This document shows positions 1 to 11,275 of a DNA stretch of 64,000 nt, piece after piece. Position 1 is the first letter of the stretch. Each line of letters begins with the position of its first letter. The notes beneath the pieces were generated by a model, which was given only the letters and a program-made list of their open reading frames with translations, did no database searches and was not told the DNA's origin. The DNA is from Quatrionicoccus australiensis (GTDB lineage Bacteria; Pseudomonadota; Gammaproteobacteria; Burkholderiales; Rhodocyclaceae), in NCBI RefSeq assembly GCF_020510525.1, contig NZ_CP075188.1, forward strand, positions 1,612,001 to 1,676,000, in the 5' to 3' direction. The translations under genes were made by a program, and so were the position numbers.

Positions 1-366
1 AGGCCGGCTGCATGACCTGCCACCACGGCCCGGCGCTCAGCGACAACAAGTTCCACAATCTCGGCCTGACCTGGTTCGGGCGCAAGTACGAGGATCTCGG
101 GCGCTACAAGGTGACCGGCGACGTCAGGGATGTCGGCAAATTCAGGACGCCGACCCTGCGCAACGTGGCGCAGAGCGGACCGTGGATGCACAACGGCCTG
201 TTCCCGGCACTGCGCGGCATTCTCAACATGTACAACGCCGGCATGCCGCGGCCCAAACCGGTCAACGAAGCCCAGGCGGTCGACCCGCGTTTTCCGGTCA
301 ATTCCGAGCTGCTCAAGCCGCTTGATCTGAACGAAGAGGAAATCCGGGCGCTCGAGGCTTTCCTCC

Positions 367-377
<11 letters not shown>
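1..377 (+). CDS. Cytochrome c peroxidase / MauG-family di-haem protein, C-terminal part (partial)
   Basis: The reading frame is open from the window edge (codons in phase with position 3) to a TAA at 375-377, so the 5' part is missing. The first visible residues hold a CxxCH haem-attachment motif (C-M-T-C-H, positions 9-23). It is followed by the KFRTPTLRNVA segment and a WMHNG segment, which are typical of the second haem domain of bacterial di-haem cytochrome c peroxidases and MauG relatives. Such proteins are periplasmic and use a high-potential and a low-potential haem to reduce peroxide or oxidise a protein partner. Only one haem motif is inside the window, so I cannot tell a peroxidase from a MauG-like enzyme. 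The end overlaps the downstream peptidase gene by 11 bases, suggesting one transcript. Confidence 0.8.
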
Positions 378-3066
<2,689 letters not shown>

Positions 3067-3350
3067 ACGGCGGCTGATTTTGTCGATTTCGGGATGGTCG
3101 ACCGTCCCGGAGAGCGGAAAATGCTGCCCGCAAGCAGGCTGAAATCCGCTTCCGCAGCAGCGGGAACGCCACCGCCAGCCTGTCTCCTGTTATTCCGATC
3201 GCGACGGCGGTCCGCTGCGCGAGATGCAAGCCCGTTTTTGTTGGCCGCGGTGAGCATTTCCACCGGCCGAATTGCGCTGTTTGTTTGATACTCTTGCTTT
3301 CTGGCGTGCGTCTCGCCGCGCTTCATTCAAAACAGAAAACCTGGACGATC

Positions 3351-5567
3351 ATGATCTCCCTCGAAAACCTGTCACTCAAAAAATACCTGAACCTCGTTTC
3401 CGCGCTGGTTTTTGCGATTCTGGTGCTTGTCGGTGCGGTCGGTATTGCCGCCTTGCAGGGGATTTCCTCGTCGGCTGCGAAAATGGGCGAGGGCAAGGAT
3501 GTCGTGGCCGATATCCTGCCGCCGCCGCTTTTCATCATCGAGGCGCAGTTGACCGCTTACGACCTTGCAGCGGCATCGGAAGCGCAGCGTCCGAAATTGC
3601 TCGAGAAACTGCAGCAGCTGAAGAAAGACTATGTCGCCCGCAACCAGTTCTGGAGCAGTTCGGAACTCAATGCCGATTTGAAGGCAAAACTGCTGGGTGA
3701 GCAGAAGACGCAAGGCGAACTGTTCTGGGGCGAGCTGGAGAATGTCTTCCTGCCGGCGCTGGCGGCGAATGACACGGCGCGCATGGAAAGCTCCCTGCGC
3801 CAGATGCGCGAGCGTTACGAGGCGCATCGCGTGGGCGTTGAGGCAACCGTTGTCGTCGCCAACCAGTTTGCCGAATCGACCTTGAAGAACCTGACCGATA
3901 CCAGCTGGCTGGACAGTCTGGCGATGTCGGCGGCGATTGTCATCGGTTGCCTGCTGATCGTGCTGGCCATGCGTTCGCTGTCGTCCACGCTGTTTCGCCG
4001 GATTGGCGGCGAGCCGGCGGCAGCCGTGGCCGTGGTCAGCCGGATTGCCGGTGGCGATCTGGGCGGCCGGATCGAGCTGGCGCCGGGTGACTCCTCAAGC
4101 ATGCTGGCGGCCATGAAGTCGATGCAGGATACCTTGGCCGGCCTGGTCGGCGAAATCCGTGACATGGTGCTGGCCGCCGAACATGGCGATCTCGGGCGGC
4201 GGATGGGGCTTGCCGACAAGCAGGGTTTTGGCAGGGAGATCGGTGAGGCGCTGAATCAATTGATGGTGGTGACCGATACCAGTTTGCAGGACGTCTCCCG
4301 CGTGGCCGGGGCGCTGGCAGCGGGTGATCTGTCGCAGAAGGTGGATGCGGTTTATCCCGGTGCCTTCGGCCAGACCGCCGGGGCGATCAATGCCACGGTA
4401 CAGGCCCTGGCGCAGGTGATCGAAGAAGTCAGGGAAATCGTCAATGCCGCTGCGCAGGGCGATTTCAGCCGGCAGATCGATGTGGACAGCAAGCGCGGTT
4501 ACGCCCGCACCCTGGCCGAACTGCTCAACAGTCTGGGCATCACGGCGCACCAGGCGCTCTCGGATATTTCGCTGGTCGCCCGAACGCTGGCCGACGGCGA
4601 CTTGCGGCAACGCATCGAAAGGCAGTATCCCGGCTTGTTTGGCGAAACGGCGCAGGGCATCAATACGACGGTCGATAACCTGAAGGAAGTGATCGGCAAC
4701 GTGGTTGCTGCGGTTGACGCGATCACCACCGCCGCCAAGGAAATTTCAGCTGGCAATGCCGATCTCTCGGTGCGTACCGAAGAGCAGGCTTCCAGCCTTG
4801 AGGAAACGGCTGCCAGCATCGAGGAGTTCACCGCAACCGCCCAGCAGAACACGGCGAGCGCCAAGGCGGCGAACGAGCTGGCGATGGCGGCGTCGGAAAT
4901 GGCGATCAAGGGCGGCGAGGTGGTCAAGGCGTCGGCGGCGACGATGATCGAAATCCAGACCAGTTCGAAGAAGGTCGGCGACATCATCAGCGTCATCGAA
5001 GGAATCGCCTTCCAGACCAACATCCTGGCGCTGAACGCGGCGGTCGAGGCGGCACGCGCCGGCGATCAGGGCAAGGGCTTTGCCGTGGTCGCGACGGAAG
5101 TGCGGGCGCTGGCGCAACGCTCTGCCACGGCAGCCAAGGAAATCGGCGCATTGATTGCGGATTCGGGAAGCAAGATCGAACGCGGCTCGACGCAGGCACG
5201 CGAAGCTGGCGTGCGCATGGAGCAGATTGTCGAGTCGATCGGCAAGGTGACGGCCATCGTCGCCAGCATCAGCCGGGCTTCGAGCGAACAGACCGCCGGG
5301 ATCGAGCAGGTCAACCAGGCGGTTTCCCAGATGGACGAAGTGACGCAACAGAATGCCGCCCTTGTCGAGGAGGCAGCTGCGGCGGCCGAGTCGCTGGAAG
5401 ATCAGGCGCAACAACTGCAGGAGCAGGTGGCCCGCTTCAAACTGGATAACAGCCTGTCCGGGCTGGCCAGGCTGGCCAAGCCGCAGCGGACGGCCGGGCG
5501 CGAACGCAGCGGCAAGGCCGTACTGTCGGCACCTGCCGACGACAACGCGGAGTGGAATACGATTTGA
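3351..5567 (+). CDS. Methyl-accepting chemotaxis protein with extended HAMP region
   Basis: I start at ATG 3351 rather than upstream at 3285, because the sequence from 3351 gives a normal cytoplasmic stub followed at once by the first membrane segment (about residues 13-36). A periplasmic four-helix-like sensor region follows, then a second membrane segment (about 190-211). A long stretch (about 214-457) repeats the HAMP pattern several times (GDL-R/Q-R-I... recurring about every 90 residues). The C-terminal signalling domain has the conserved hairpin [20 protein letters not shown] near residue 551. It would pass ligand binding to CheA/CheW. The tail ends E-W-N-T-I, only loosely like a CheR-binding pentapeptide and lacking the final aromatic residue. 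It stands alone; no che genes are nearby. The 284 bases upstream (3067-3350) show no gene. Confidence 0.95.
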   Translation: MISLENLSLKKYLNLVSALVFAILVLVGAVGIAALQGISSSAAKMGEGKDVVADILPPPLFIIEAQLTAYDLAAASEAQRPKLLEKLQQLKKDYVARNQFWSSSELNADLKAKLLGEQKTQGELFWGELENVFLPALAANDTARMESSLRQMRERYEAHRVGVEATVVVANQFAESTLKNLTDTSWLDSLAMSAAIVIGCLLIVLAMRSLSSTLFRRIGGEPAAAVAVVSRIAGGDLGGRIELAPGDSSSMLAAMKSMQDTLAGLVGEIRDMVLAAEHGDLGRRMGLADKQGFGREIGEALNQLMVVTDTSLQDVSRVAGALAAGDLSQKVDAVYPGAFGQTAGAINATVQALAQVIEEVREIVNAAAQGDFSRQIDVDSKRGYARTLAELLNSLGITAHQALSDISLVARTLADGDLRQRIERQYPGLFGETAQGINTTVDNLKEVIGNVVAAVDAITTAAKEISAGNADLSVRTEEQASSLEETAASIEEFTATAQQNTASAKAANELAMAASEMAIKGGEVVKASAATMIEIQTSSKKVGDIISVIEGIAFQTNILALNAAVEAARAGDQGKGFAVVATEVRALAQRSATAAKEIGALIADSGSKIERGSTQAREAGVRMEQIVESIGKVTAIVASISRASSEQTAGIEQVNQAVSQMDEVTQQNAALVEEAAAAAESLEDQAQQLQEQVARFKLDNSLSGLARLAKPQRTAGRERSGKAVLSAPADDNAEWNTI

Positions 5568-5571
5568 TGAC

Positions 5572-5591
5572 AGGCCGGAAAACGCCGGCCT
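5572..5591. terminator. Hairpin between convergent genes
   Basis: A 7-bp perfect inverted repeat (AGGCCGG / CCGGCCT, loop AAAACG) lies between the chemoreceptor stop and the end of the convergent membrane-protein gene. It lacks a clear T tract on either strand, so it is only a weak candidate for a bidirectional terminator. Confidence 0.35.
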
Positions 5592-5603
5592 AAACCGGCC
5601 GGC

Positions 5604-5909
5604 TTAAAGCGCCGACCAGAGGGCCAGCCCGAGGCAGGCCAGCATCAGGTAGCCGGCCAGGCCGCCAAACAGCATCTGGCGATCGTTTTCGCGGCGGCCG
5701 AGGGCAAACATTTCGGTGACCGGGACGCGTCGACCGTAACGCGCCTCGCCTTGCTGCCCGGCACGGATCGAAACCAGGGATGCAGCGACTGCAATCAGGA
5801 GCAGCAGCGGTACCGGCGTTTGCGTCCACGCCAGCCAGGCGGCCGGCAGCACCAGCGCCAGACCGGTGATGCTGCGGATGATCAGGAGCGGCAGGCGGCG
5901 CTGGTTCAT
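5604..5909 (-). CDS. Small integral membrane protein downstream of psd
   Basis: A 101-residue protein with about three hydrophobic segments: near the N-terminus (IIRSITGLALVLPAAWLAW), in the middle (PLLLLIAVAASLVSI) and at the C-terminus (GGLAGYLMLACLGLALW). I start at the ATG at 5909 because it overlaps the psd stop codon in an ATGA arrangement (5906-5909), which signals translational coupling. A longer frame upstream would only read through psd. I do not recognise a family. The coupling to phosphatidylserine decarboxylase suggests a link to membrane lipid synthesis, but this is inference. Confidence 0.75.
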   Translation of the reverse strand: MNQRRLPLLIIRSITGLALVLPAAWLAWTQTPVPLLLLIAVAASLVSIRAGQQGEARYGRRVPVTEMFALGRRENDRQMLFGGLAGYLMLACLGLALWSAL

Positions 5910-6751
5910 GCGGATTCCCCCATCGCCTCGCCCATGCGGATGGCGCGCGTCGGCGCCCAGTCCGGGTTTAAGGCCAGCGTGTCCTTGGGGAAGAGCATGA
6001 CGACGGTCGAACCGAGCAGGAAGCGGCCCATTTCCTCGCCCTTTTTCAACACGATGTTGCGGTCGTCGTAACGCCATTCGCGCACGACGCCGGGGCGCGG
6101 CGGATTGACCTGGCCATGCCAGACGGTGGCCATGCTGCCGACGATGGTGGCGCCAACCAGGGTCAGCACGAAGGGGCCGCTGGCCGTCTCGAAGACGCAG
6201 ACGACGCGCTCGTTGCGTGCGAACAGGCCGGGCACGCCGCGCGCCGTGGTCGGATTGACCGAGAACAGCGCGCCGGGCACGTAGATCATGCGGCTCAGCT
6301 TGCCGTCGCAGGGCATGTGGATGCGGTGGTAATCGCGCGGGCTGAGGTAGAGCGTCGCGAAACTGCCGTTCTCGAATTTCTTGGCCAGTTCGCGGTCGCC
6401 GCCGACCAGCGCCGTCGTCGAATAACTGTGGCCCTTGGCCTGGAAAATCTGATCGCGCTCGATGGCGCCGAACTGGCTGATCGCGCCGTCGACCGGGCTG
6501 AGAAATGCAGCCTCGGCGAGCGGCCGGGCGCCCGCCTGCAGCGGCCGGGTGAAGAATTCGTTGAAACTCTTGTAGCTGGCGATGTCCGGATTCGCCGCTT
6601 CAGCCATATTCACCTTGTAACGGCCGACGAACCAGCGGATGACGCGAGTGGTCAGCGTGCCGGCCTCCTTGCTGGCGAGCTTGCCGGCGAGAATGGTCAG
6701 TGCCTGTTTCGGGATCAGGTATTGGGGTAGTACGGCGAGACGGTCGGACAC
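5906..6751 (-). CDS. psd: Phosphatidylserine decarboxylase proenzyme
   Basis: This enzyme converts phosphatidylserine to phosphatidylethanolamine at the inner membrane. The 281-residue product carries the conserved LGST site near residues 246-249, where the proenzyme cuts itself between Gly and Ser to form the pyruvoyl prosthetic group. An HIH/P segment (YHRIHMPCDGKL) and other family blocks are present. The length is typical of bacterial proenzymes. It is the first gene of a two-gene unit on the minus strand, with a small membrane protein overlapping its stop codon. Confidence 0.96.
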   Translation of the reverse strand: MSDRLAVLPQYLIPKQALTILAGKLASKEAGTLTTRVIRWFVGRYKVNMAEAANPDIASYKSFNEFFTRPLQAGARPLAEAAFLSPVDGAISQFGAIERDQIFQAKGHSYSTTALVGGDRELAKKFENGSFATLYLSPRDYHRIHMPCDGKLSRMIYVPGALFSVNPTTARGVPGLFARNERVVCVFETASGPFVLTLVGATIVGSMATVWHGQVNPPRPGVVREWRYDDRNIVLKKGEEMGRFLLGSTVVMLFPKDTLALNPDWAPTRAIRMGEAMGESA

Positions 6752-6839
6752 GATGGAAACCGGTAAATTGGCGACCCGCGATTATACGGGTTCGCCGCTT
6801 TGCCTCCTATGTCCCTGCCATCTGCAATTGGCGCCGGAC

Positions 6840-7208
6840 TCAGTCCTTCGAATACAGTCCGACCCGGTTGCCTTCGCTGTCGATGAACAGCGCGATATGG
6901 CCGATGCCCTTGCCGAGGTCGGTTTTGTCCATGACGACGTGACCGCCGGCGGCCGGGATGCGCGCCAGTACGACGTTAAGATCGGCGCCGCCGTCGAGAT
7001 AGACGAGCGTGCCGTTGTCGCGCGGTTGCAGTTGCGGCATGGCGACCAGGGCGCCGCTCGGGTAGGGCTCGGCGTAGGGGAAAATGGCCATGGCGATGTC
7101 GCCGCAGGTTTCGCGGCGCAATTCGATGGCGAGAATGTCCTGGTAGAAGGCGACGGCCCGGTCGAGGTTGGTGGTGGCGATTTCAAACCAGCGCAGCGGA
7201 TTGTCCAT
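6840..7208 (-). CDS. VOC family (glyoxalase / bleomycin-resistance fold) protein
   Basis: A 122-residue single-module vicinal-oxygen-chelate protein. It has the usual opening (RWFEIATTNLDRAVAFYQDIL) and the closing strand pattern GHIALFIDSEGNRVGL. I choose ATG 7208 over an in-frame codon at 7259, because 7208 has a good ribosome site (AAGGAAA) at proper distance and starts directly at the domain. These proteins act as metal-dependent isomerases, dioxygenases or binding proteins; the substrate cannot be told. It is divergent from a WYL-domain regulator with 147 bases between starts, so that regulator probably controls it. Confidence 0.85.
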   Translation of the reverse strand: MDNPLRWFEIATTNLDRAVAFYQDILAIELRRETCGDIAMAIFPYAEPYPSGALVAMPQLQPRDNGTLVYLDGGADLNVVLARIPAAGGHVVMDKTDLGKGIGHIALFIDSEGNRVGLYSKD

Positions 7209-7355
7209 GATGTTTTCCTTGATGAAATTCAGCGGCGGGATGCCGTTGATGCAGCGCATTCTGGCCGGGGGCTCCTGACAGCATGGTGTCAGGAGGCTTG
7301 GCGTGCCCGGCGAAACGGCGTGCTATGCTGAAATTCCCGTTTTTCCCGTCATGAC

Positions 7356-8051
7356 ATGCGCCCGGCCGACCGACTGTTCCAGATCATACTTTTGCTGCGC
7401 AACGGCCGCGTCGTCACCGCTGCCGCCCTGGCCGAGGTGCTCGAGGTTTCCGAGCGCACCATCTATCGCGATATCGCCGATCTGGTGAAATCCGGCGCGC
7501 CGATCGACGGCGAGGCCGGCGTCGGCTATCGCCTGCGCCGTGGTTACCAGGTCCCGCCGCTGATGTTTACCGGCGATGAGCTCGAAGCGCTGGTGGTTGG
7601 CGCCAAGCTGGTCCAGGCCTGGGGTGACTCTGCCCTGGGCAAGGCGGCAGCGCAGGCCATGGCGCGCATCGAGGCGGTTTTGCCGCGCGCGCTGGAAGAG
7701 CGGGTCGGCGCATCGAGCCGGCGTTTCCTGGCGCTTGACTGCCTGCAACCGGCGCCGCTGCGCGAACCGATGGCCTTGCTACGGGCCGGCATGGAAAGCG
7801 GCCGCAAGGTTTCCGTGAGTTATCGGCGGGCCGACGGCGAAGTGTCGCAACGCACGCTATGGCCGCTCGGCCTGGTTTTCTGGGGGCATTGCTGGACGCT
7901 CGGCGCCTGGTGCGAGTTGCGACTGTCCTTCCGGACCTTCCGCGTCGACCGTATTTTGGCCGTCGAGCTGAGCGAACAGATTTTCGACGACCGCTACGGC
8001 CACCTCTGGCGCGACTACCTGGCGACGGCGCGCGGCGACGGCGAAGCCTAG
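7356..8051 (+). CDS. YafY-type HTH/WYL-domain transcriptional regulator
   Basis: A 231-residue regulator. The N-terminal HTH_11 domain (about residues 1-60) carries the recognition segment EVSERTIYRDIADL. A middle part follows, and then a C-terminal WYL-type domain (about residues 140-200; RKVSVSYRRADGE ... WPLGLVFWGHCWTLGAWCE). The canonical W-Y-L triplet is degenerate here. WYL domains sense ligands, nucleic acids or nucleotides. It diverges from the VOC gene, the most likely target. An overlapping ATG at 7351 opens a different frame and does not give this protein. Confidence 0.9.
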   Translation: MRPADRLFQIILLLRNGRVVTAAALAEVLEVSERTIYRDIADLVKSGAPIDGEAGVGYRLRRGYQVPPLMFTGDELEALVVGAKLVQAWGDSALGKAAAQAMARIEAVLPRALEERVGASSRRFLALDCLQPAPLREPMALLRAGMESGRKVSVSYRRADGEVSQRTLWPLGLVFWGHCWTLGAWCELRLSFRTFRVDRILAVELSEQIFDDRYGHLWRDYLATARGDGEA

Positions 8052-8174
8052 TCGGTCTTGGTGGCGCAGGATTTCATGTCAAATTGCCCGATATCGCATT
8101 CCAGATCAATTTTCAGGATATGGGCGCTGCATTTGGCGCTACCATAAGCCCCCTGTTTTTGCCGAGAAACGATC

Positions 8175-8783
8175 ATGCGCCGGGGCTTTTGCCAATTCCT
8201 TGCCGTTTGTTTACTGTCTTTGCTGATTGCCGGGTGTGCCTCGCCGCCGCGTCTTCGTGATGTCAATTTGCTGGCCACCAACGTGGAAAAGACGACGCGT
8301 CTGCATTTCGTTTACCGGCAGGTCGAGATGCGTACCGTGTCATCGACCCGTTATGGCCAGGGCGCGCCGGTCGTGGATACCGGGTTCGCCGGATTCGGCA
8401 AAGTCCTGGTCGGGCAGGCTCCCCAGGCTTTCGCCGGCCACCGGGTGACGGTGCTTTCTGCGGCCGTGGTCGGTGGTTCCGAAATTCTGCCGGTCAATTC
8501 GCCGGCCGCCGGGGTCGAGCCGGCACCGGTGCTGTTGATTGTCCCGGTCAGCGGCAGTACGCAGGCCAATCGCCAATCGACCCGGACCAGTTATGTGTTT
8601 GCCGTGCAGCTAACGGATCCGCAAAGCCGGCGTCTGCTCTGGAAGGCGACGATAGATACCAGCACATGGGCCGGCAACGATTTCGTGATGAAGAGTTTCG
8701 AAAAAACCGAGTACGACGACAAGTACGCCTTGCAACTGCTGCAGGCGGTTGCCGAACAATTGGCAGTGGCCGGCCTGATTTGA
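8175..8783 (+). CDS. Putative lipoprotein of unknown function
   Basis: A 202-residue protein with a lipoprotein signal peptide: a basic start (MRRG), a hydrophobic stretch, and a lipobox L-I-A-G-C with the acylated cysteine at position 21. The mature part is a Ser/Thr/Val-rich domain containing YVFAVQLTDPQSRRLLWKA, a pattern seen in lipoproteins that resemble DUF4136-like envelope proteins; I do not assign it firmly. It sits 27 bases before another exported protein on the same strand, so the two may act together in the envelope. Confidence 0.8.
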   Translation: MRRGFCQFLAVCLLSLLIAGCASPPRLRDVNLLATNVEKTTRLHFVYRQVEMRTVSSTRYGQGAPVVDTGFAGFGKVLVGQAPQAFAGHRVTVLSAAVVGGSEILPVNSPAAGVEPAPVLLIVPVSGSTQANRQSTRTSYVFAVQLTDPQSRRLLWKATIDTSTWAGNDFVMKSFEKTEYDDKYALQLLQAVAEQLAVAGLI

Positions 8784-8810
8784 TGGTGCCGGCCGGAACG
8801 GGAGGAAATC

Positions 8811-9776
8811 ATGCTTGAAAAAACGGGCTGTCTGCTGTTTGCCCTGTTGCTCGCCGCCAGGGCGTCTGCAGCCGATGTTGCCGTACCGGAAAACCTGGTT
8901 GTAGGCTGGATCGATTCGCCGGATGCGCTGGCCCAGGTCGGCTACTGTGTGCCGGATATCAGCCCGGCAAAACTGGAGGAAATCCGGGGCGGAGCGGCCA
9001 AGGGGAGCGTTGTGAATTATCGCAGGGGGGCGGACAAAACCCCCTATCTGATCGCCAGCGGCGACCGCTTTGCCTGCATAGACCGCAATGGCAACGGCAA
9101 GCCGCTCCTGCCGGCCCGCCTGTTCAGCAAGATGCTGAGCCTGGAGGGGGCAAGCGAGCAGACTGCCAACGACTTGCGGCTGAGTCTCGCCCAGCAGGTG
9201 GCGCAACGCGGCATGGCTGATGCGCTGGTGAAATTTTCCAATGGCAATGCCCTGGAGATCATGATCCTGGTCGCCGAAGATGCGCCCGTCGAATTCCTCT
9301 ATTCGACCAACTTTCTCAAGGCCGGTGCCTACGACGAGAGCAAGTACCGTTTTGTTGCCTCCGGTCCGATCAAGTCGTTTTCCTCCATGGCCTATGGTGC
9401 ATCCTCCCGGCGCGCCGTTGGTATTCTGCAGGATGAGCCGGCGCCCCGCCCGTTGCGTGGCGAGTACTTGCTGGCCAAGGGCAGCAGCGCTACCGGCGAC
9501 TATCGTTTTGCCGGCAGCACCTGGCGCTTCAACAACGGTTCTTCCATTTATCTTGCGCCAGGCGGGAATGTCAGCTTCCGGCCTACGGCGGGCGACGAAA
9601 AGACCGGTTCCTGGACGGTCGACAACGGCGTCCTCTATTTCAGCTACGGGCAGGTTTATGGTTCGGCGACGCTGGCCGATGGCGACAAGCTGGCCGTCGA
9701 TTTCAGGAGTCCCGTCTCGGGCCCGGAGAAGAAGGAACGGCGCTGGACGGCCCGCCTGGATAAAGGCGGATTCTGA
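8811..9776 (+). CDS. Exported protein of unknown function
   Basis: A 321-residue protein with a clear signal peptide (about residues 1-21, ending ASA-A) and a strong ribosome site (GGGAGGAAATC) before ATG 8811. No family is recognised. The C-terminal hundred residues have a repeated strand pattern (YRFAGSTWRFNNGSSIYLAPGG and SWTVDNGVLYFSYG) that would suit a small beta-barrel or lipocalin-like fold. It follows the lipoprotein gene closely and may share its transcript. Confidence 0.72.
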   Translation: MLEKTGCLLFALLLAARASAADVAVPENLVVGWIDSPDALAQVGYCVPDISPAKLEEIRGGAAKGSVVNYRRGADKTPYLIASGDRFACIDRNGNGKPLLPARLFSKMLSLEGASEQTANDLRLSLAQQVAQRGMADALVKFSNGNALEIMILVAEDAPVEFLYSTNFLKAGAYDESKYRFVASGPIKSFSSMAYGASSRRAVGILQDEPAPRPLRGEYLLAKGSSATGDYRFAGSTWRFNNGSSIYLAPGGNVSFRPTAGDEKTGSWTVDNGVLYFSYGQVYGSATLADGDKLAVDFRSPVSGPEKKERRWTARLDKGGF

Positions 9777-9840
9777 CGCGCCTCACGGCGAGCGCTGAGG
9801 CAGCGTTCGCTCGTTGCGTGCCATCGCTGTGCGCTGAAGC

Positions 9841-10863
9841 CTAGCCGGCGTTCTCGCTAACCGGGAAACGCGGTGCCTGCGGGGTTTCAGGGGGCGCAAC
9901 CGACCAGCGTTCCTTGCGCCACTTCTCGCGTTCGCCGTTGCCGCAGAAGGTCCAGGCGACGAAGCGGCTCTGCTTCTGTCCCTGGGCCATGGCGATGGTG
10001 CGCGATTCGACGACTTTCGCCTTTTTCAGCGCGGCTTCGATATGCACCAGGTTATCGGCCTGTGAGACCAGGCTGGTGAACCACATGACGCGCTTCGGGA
10101 TGTTGGCGCTCTGCTCGATCATGTTCTTGACGAAGGCGCGCTCGCCGCCATTGCACCACAGCTCGGTGCCACCGCCGCCGAAATTGAGGCGCGGCTGCTG
10201 CACGGCGCCCTTTTTCGCGCCGGGCTTGTTGAGGTTGTTCCACTTGCGCTGGCTGACCGCATGCACGTCATCCGGCGAATTGTGGAAGGGCGGGTTGCAG
10301 ATGCTCAGTTCGAAGTTTTCGCCGGAGCGCAGCAGGCCGGTGAAGATGTTTTCCCAGACCGGCTGGTGGCGCAGTTCGACCATACCGGTCAACTGCTCGT
10401 TTTTGCCCAAAATCATTTGCGCATTGGCCAGCGCCGTTTCGTCGATATCGACGCCGAGGAAGTGCCAGCCGTATTCGGCGGCACCGATCAGCGGATAGAC
10501 GCAGTTGGCGCCGACGCCGATGTCGAGCACACGCACGCCGGCGCCGGTCGGGATCGTTTTCTTGTTGCAGGTCGCGAGCAGGTCGGCGGCGTGGTGGATG
10601 TAGTCGGCGCGGCCGGGAATCGGCGGACAGAGGTAGCCGGCCGGGATTTCCCAGCCCTTGATGCCGTAATGCAGGGCGAGCAGGGCGCGGTTGAAGGCCT
10701 TGACGGCGCTCGGATTGGCGAAATCGATGCTCGGCGTGCCTGCCTTGGTGGTGATCACGAACTTGACCAGACCGGGCGCGACGGCCGTCAGCGCGGCGAA
10801 ATCGTAGCCGGCCGCATTCTTGTTGCGCGGGTGCAGTCCGGGTTTCTGGGCGGGTGTGGTCAT
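9841..10863 (-). CDS. rlmF: 23S rRNA (adenine(1618)-N6)-methyltransferase
   Basis: The enzyme methylates N6 of A1618 in 23S rRNA using S-adenosylmethionine. The protein opens with the RlmF-type segment (LHPRNKNAAGYDFAAL), followed by a SAM-binding loop (VLDIGVGANCVYPLIG) and the N6-adenine methyltransferase motif NPPF (SICNPPFHNSP). I take ATG 10863 as the start, since it opens just before the conserved start of the family; an in-frame ATG at 10902 adds 13 residues with no family match and enters the repeat element upstream. Length 340 residues, slightly longer than the E. coli enzyme. It stands alone. Confidence 0.93.
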   Translation of the reverse strand: MTTPAQKPGLHPRNKNAAGYDFAALTAVAPGLVKFVITTKAGTPSIDFANPSAVKAFNRALLALHYGIKGWEIPAGYLCPPIPGRADYIHHAADLLATCNKKTIPTGAGVRVLDIGVGANCVYPLIGAAEYGWHFLGVDIDETALANAQMILGKNEQLTGMVELRHQPVWENIFTGLLRSGENFELSICNPPFHNSPDDVHAVSQRKWNNLNKPGAKKGAVQQPRLNFGGGGTELWCNGGERAFVKNMIEQSANIPKRVMWFTSLVSQADNLVHIEAALKKAKVVESRTIAMAQGQKQSRFVAWTFCGNGEREKWRKERWSVAPPETPQAPRFPVSENAG

Positions 10864-10904
10864 GCGCGTTCCGATCATTTTGCTGGGGGCGGAGTATCCC
10901 ACGG

Positions 10905-11150
10905 AACGATCCTTGAAACCTCAGTTGACCGCTTGTCCATCCCAGGGAAATCTCATGAGCGCTGATTTGAGTGCCTTCGATACCATTGATCCAATGGGTG
11001 CGAGCGCTACGTGGCTGCTGGCACGTCTGGGCGGGCGCCCAGCTTTGTCGCTCCTCCTTGCAGGCATGAGCCTGCCGCGTCGTCGCTTCGCGCTGGCCAT
11101 CCCGCCCAAATGCACCAACAGCCGCGTCCAACCAAGGTTTCAAGGATCAT
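10905..11150. repeat. Roughly 240-bp non-coding element with terminal inverted repeats (MITE-like)
   Basis: The 412-base gap between rlmF and the AAA+ ATPase (10864-11275) contains a segment bounded by GATCCTTGAAACCT (10908-10921) and its exact reverse complement AGGTTTCAAGGATC (11134-11147). Beyond the 14 perfect bases the similarity continues inward for about 11 further bases with mismatches (GTTG..CGC). The interior is GC-rich and holds only short frames without family resemblance. This looks like a non-autonomous transposable element or an old insertion remnant. I could not find a convincing target-site duplication, and no second copy was noticed in this window. Confidence 0.55.
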
Positions 11151-11275
11151 TGTTACAAGAACGACAAGCCGCCTTTCTTGCCAACTGTTTGTTTTTTTGC
11201 TGTTTTTACACGTCGACCGCTGGGCATGAAATTCGCTGCATATTGCGAATTCGTCCCCCACGGAGTCTTCCCATA

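Noticed and set aside
9789..9813. Hairpin CGAGCG...CGCTCG between the exported-protein gene and rlmF
   Set aside because: It has a bulge and no T tract; too weak to call a terminator.
10924..11275. In-frame N-terminal extension of the AAA+ ATPase through the inverted-repeat element
   Set aside because: The added residues match no domain, while ATG 11276 has a proper ribosome site.
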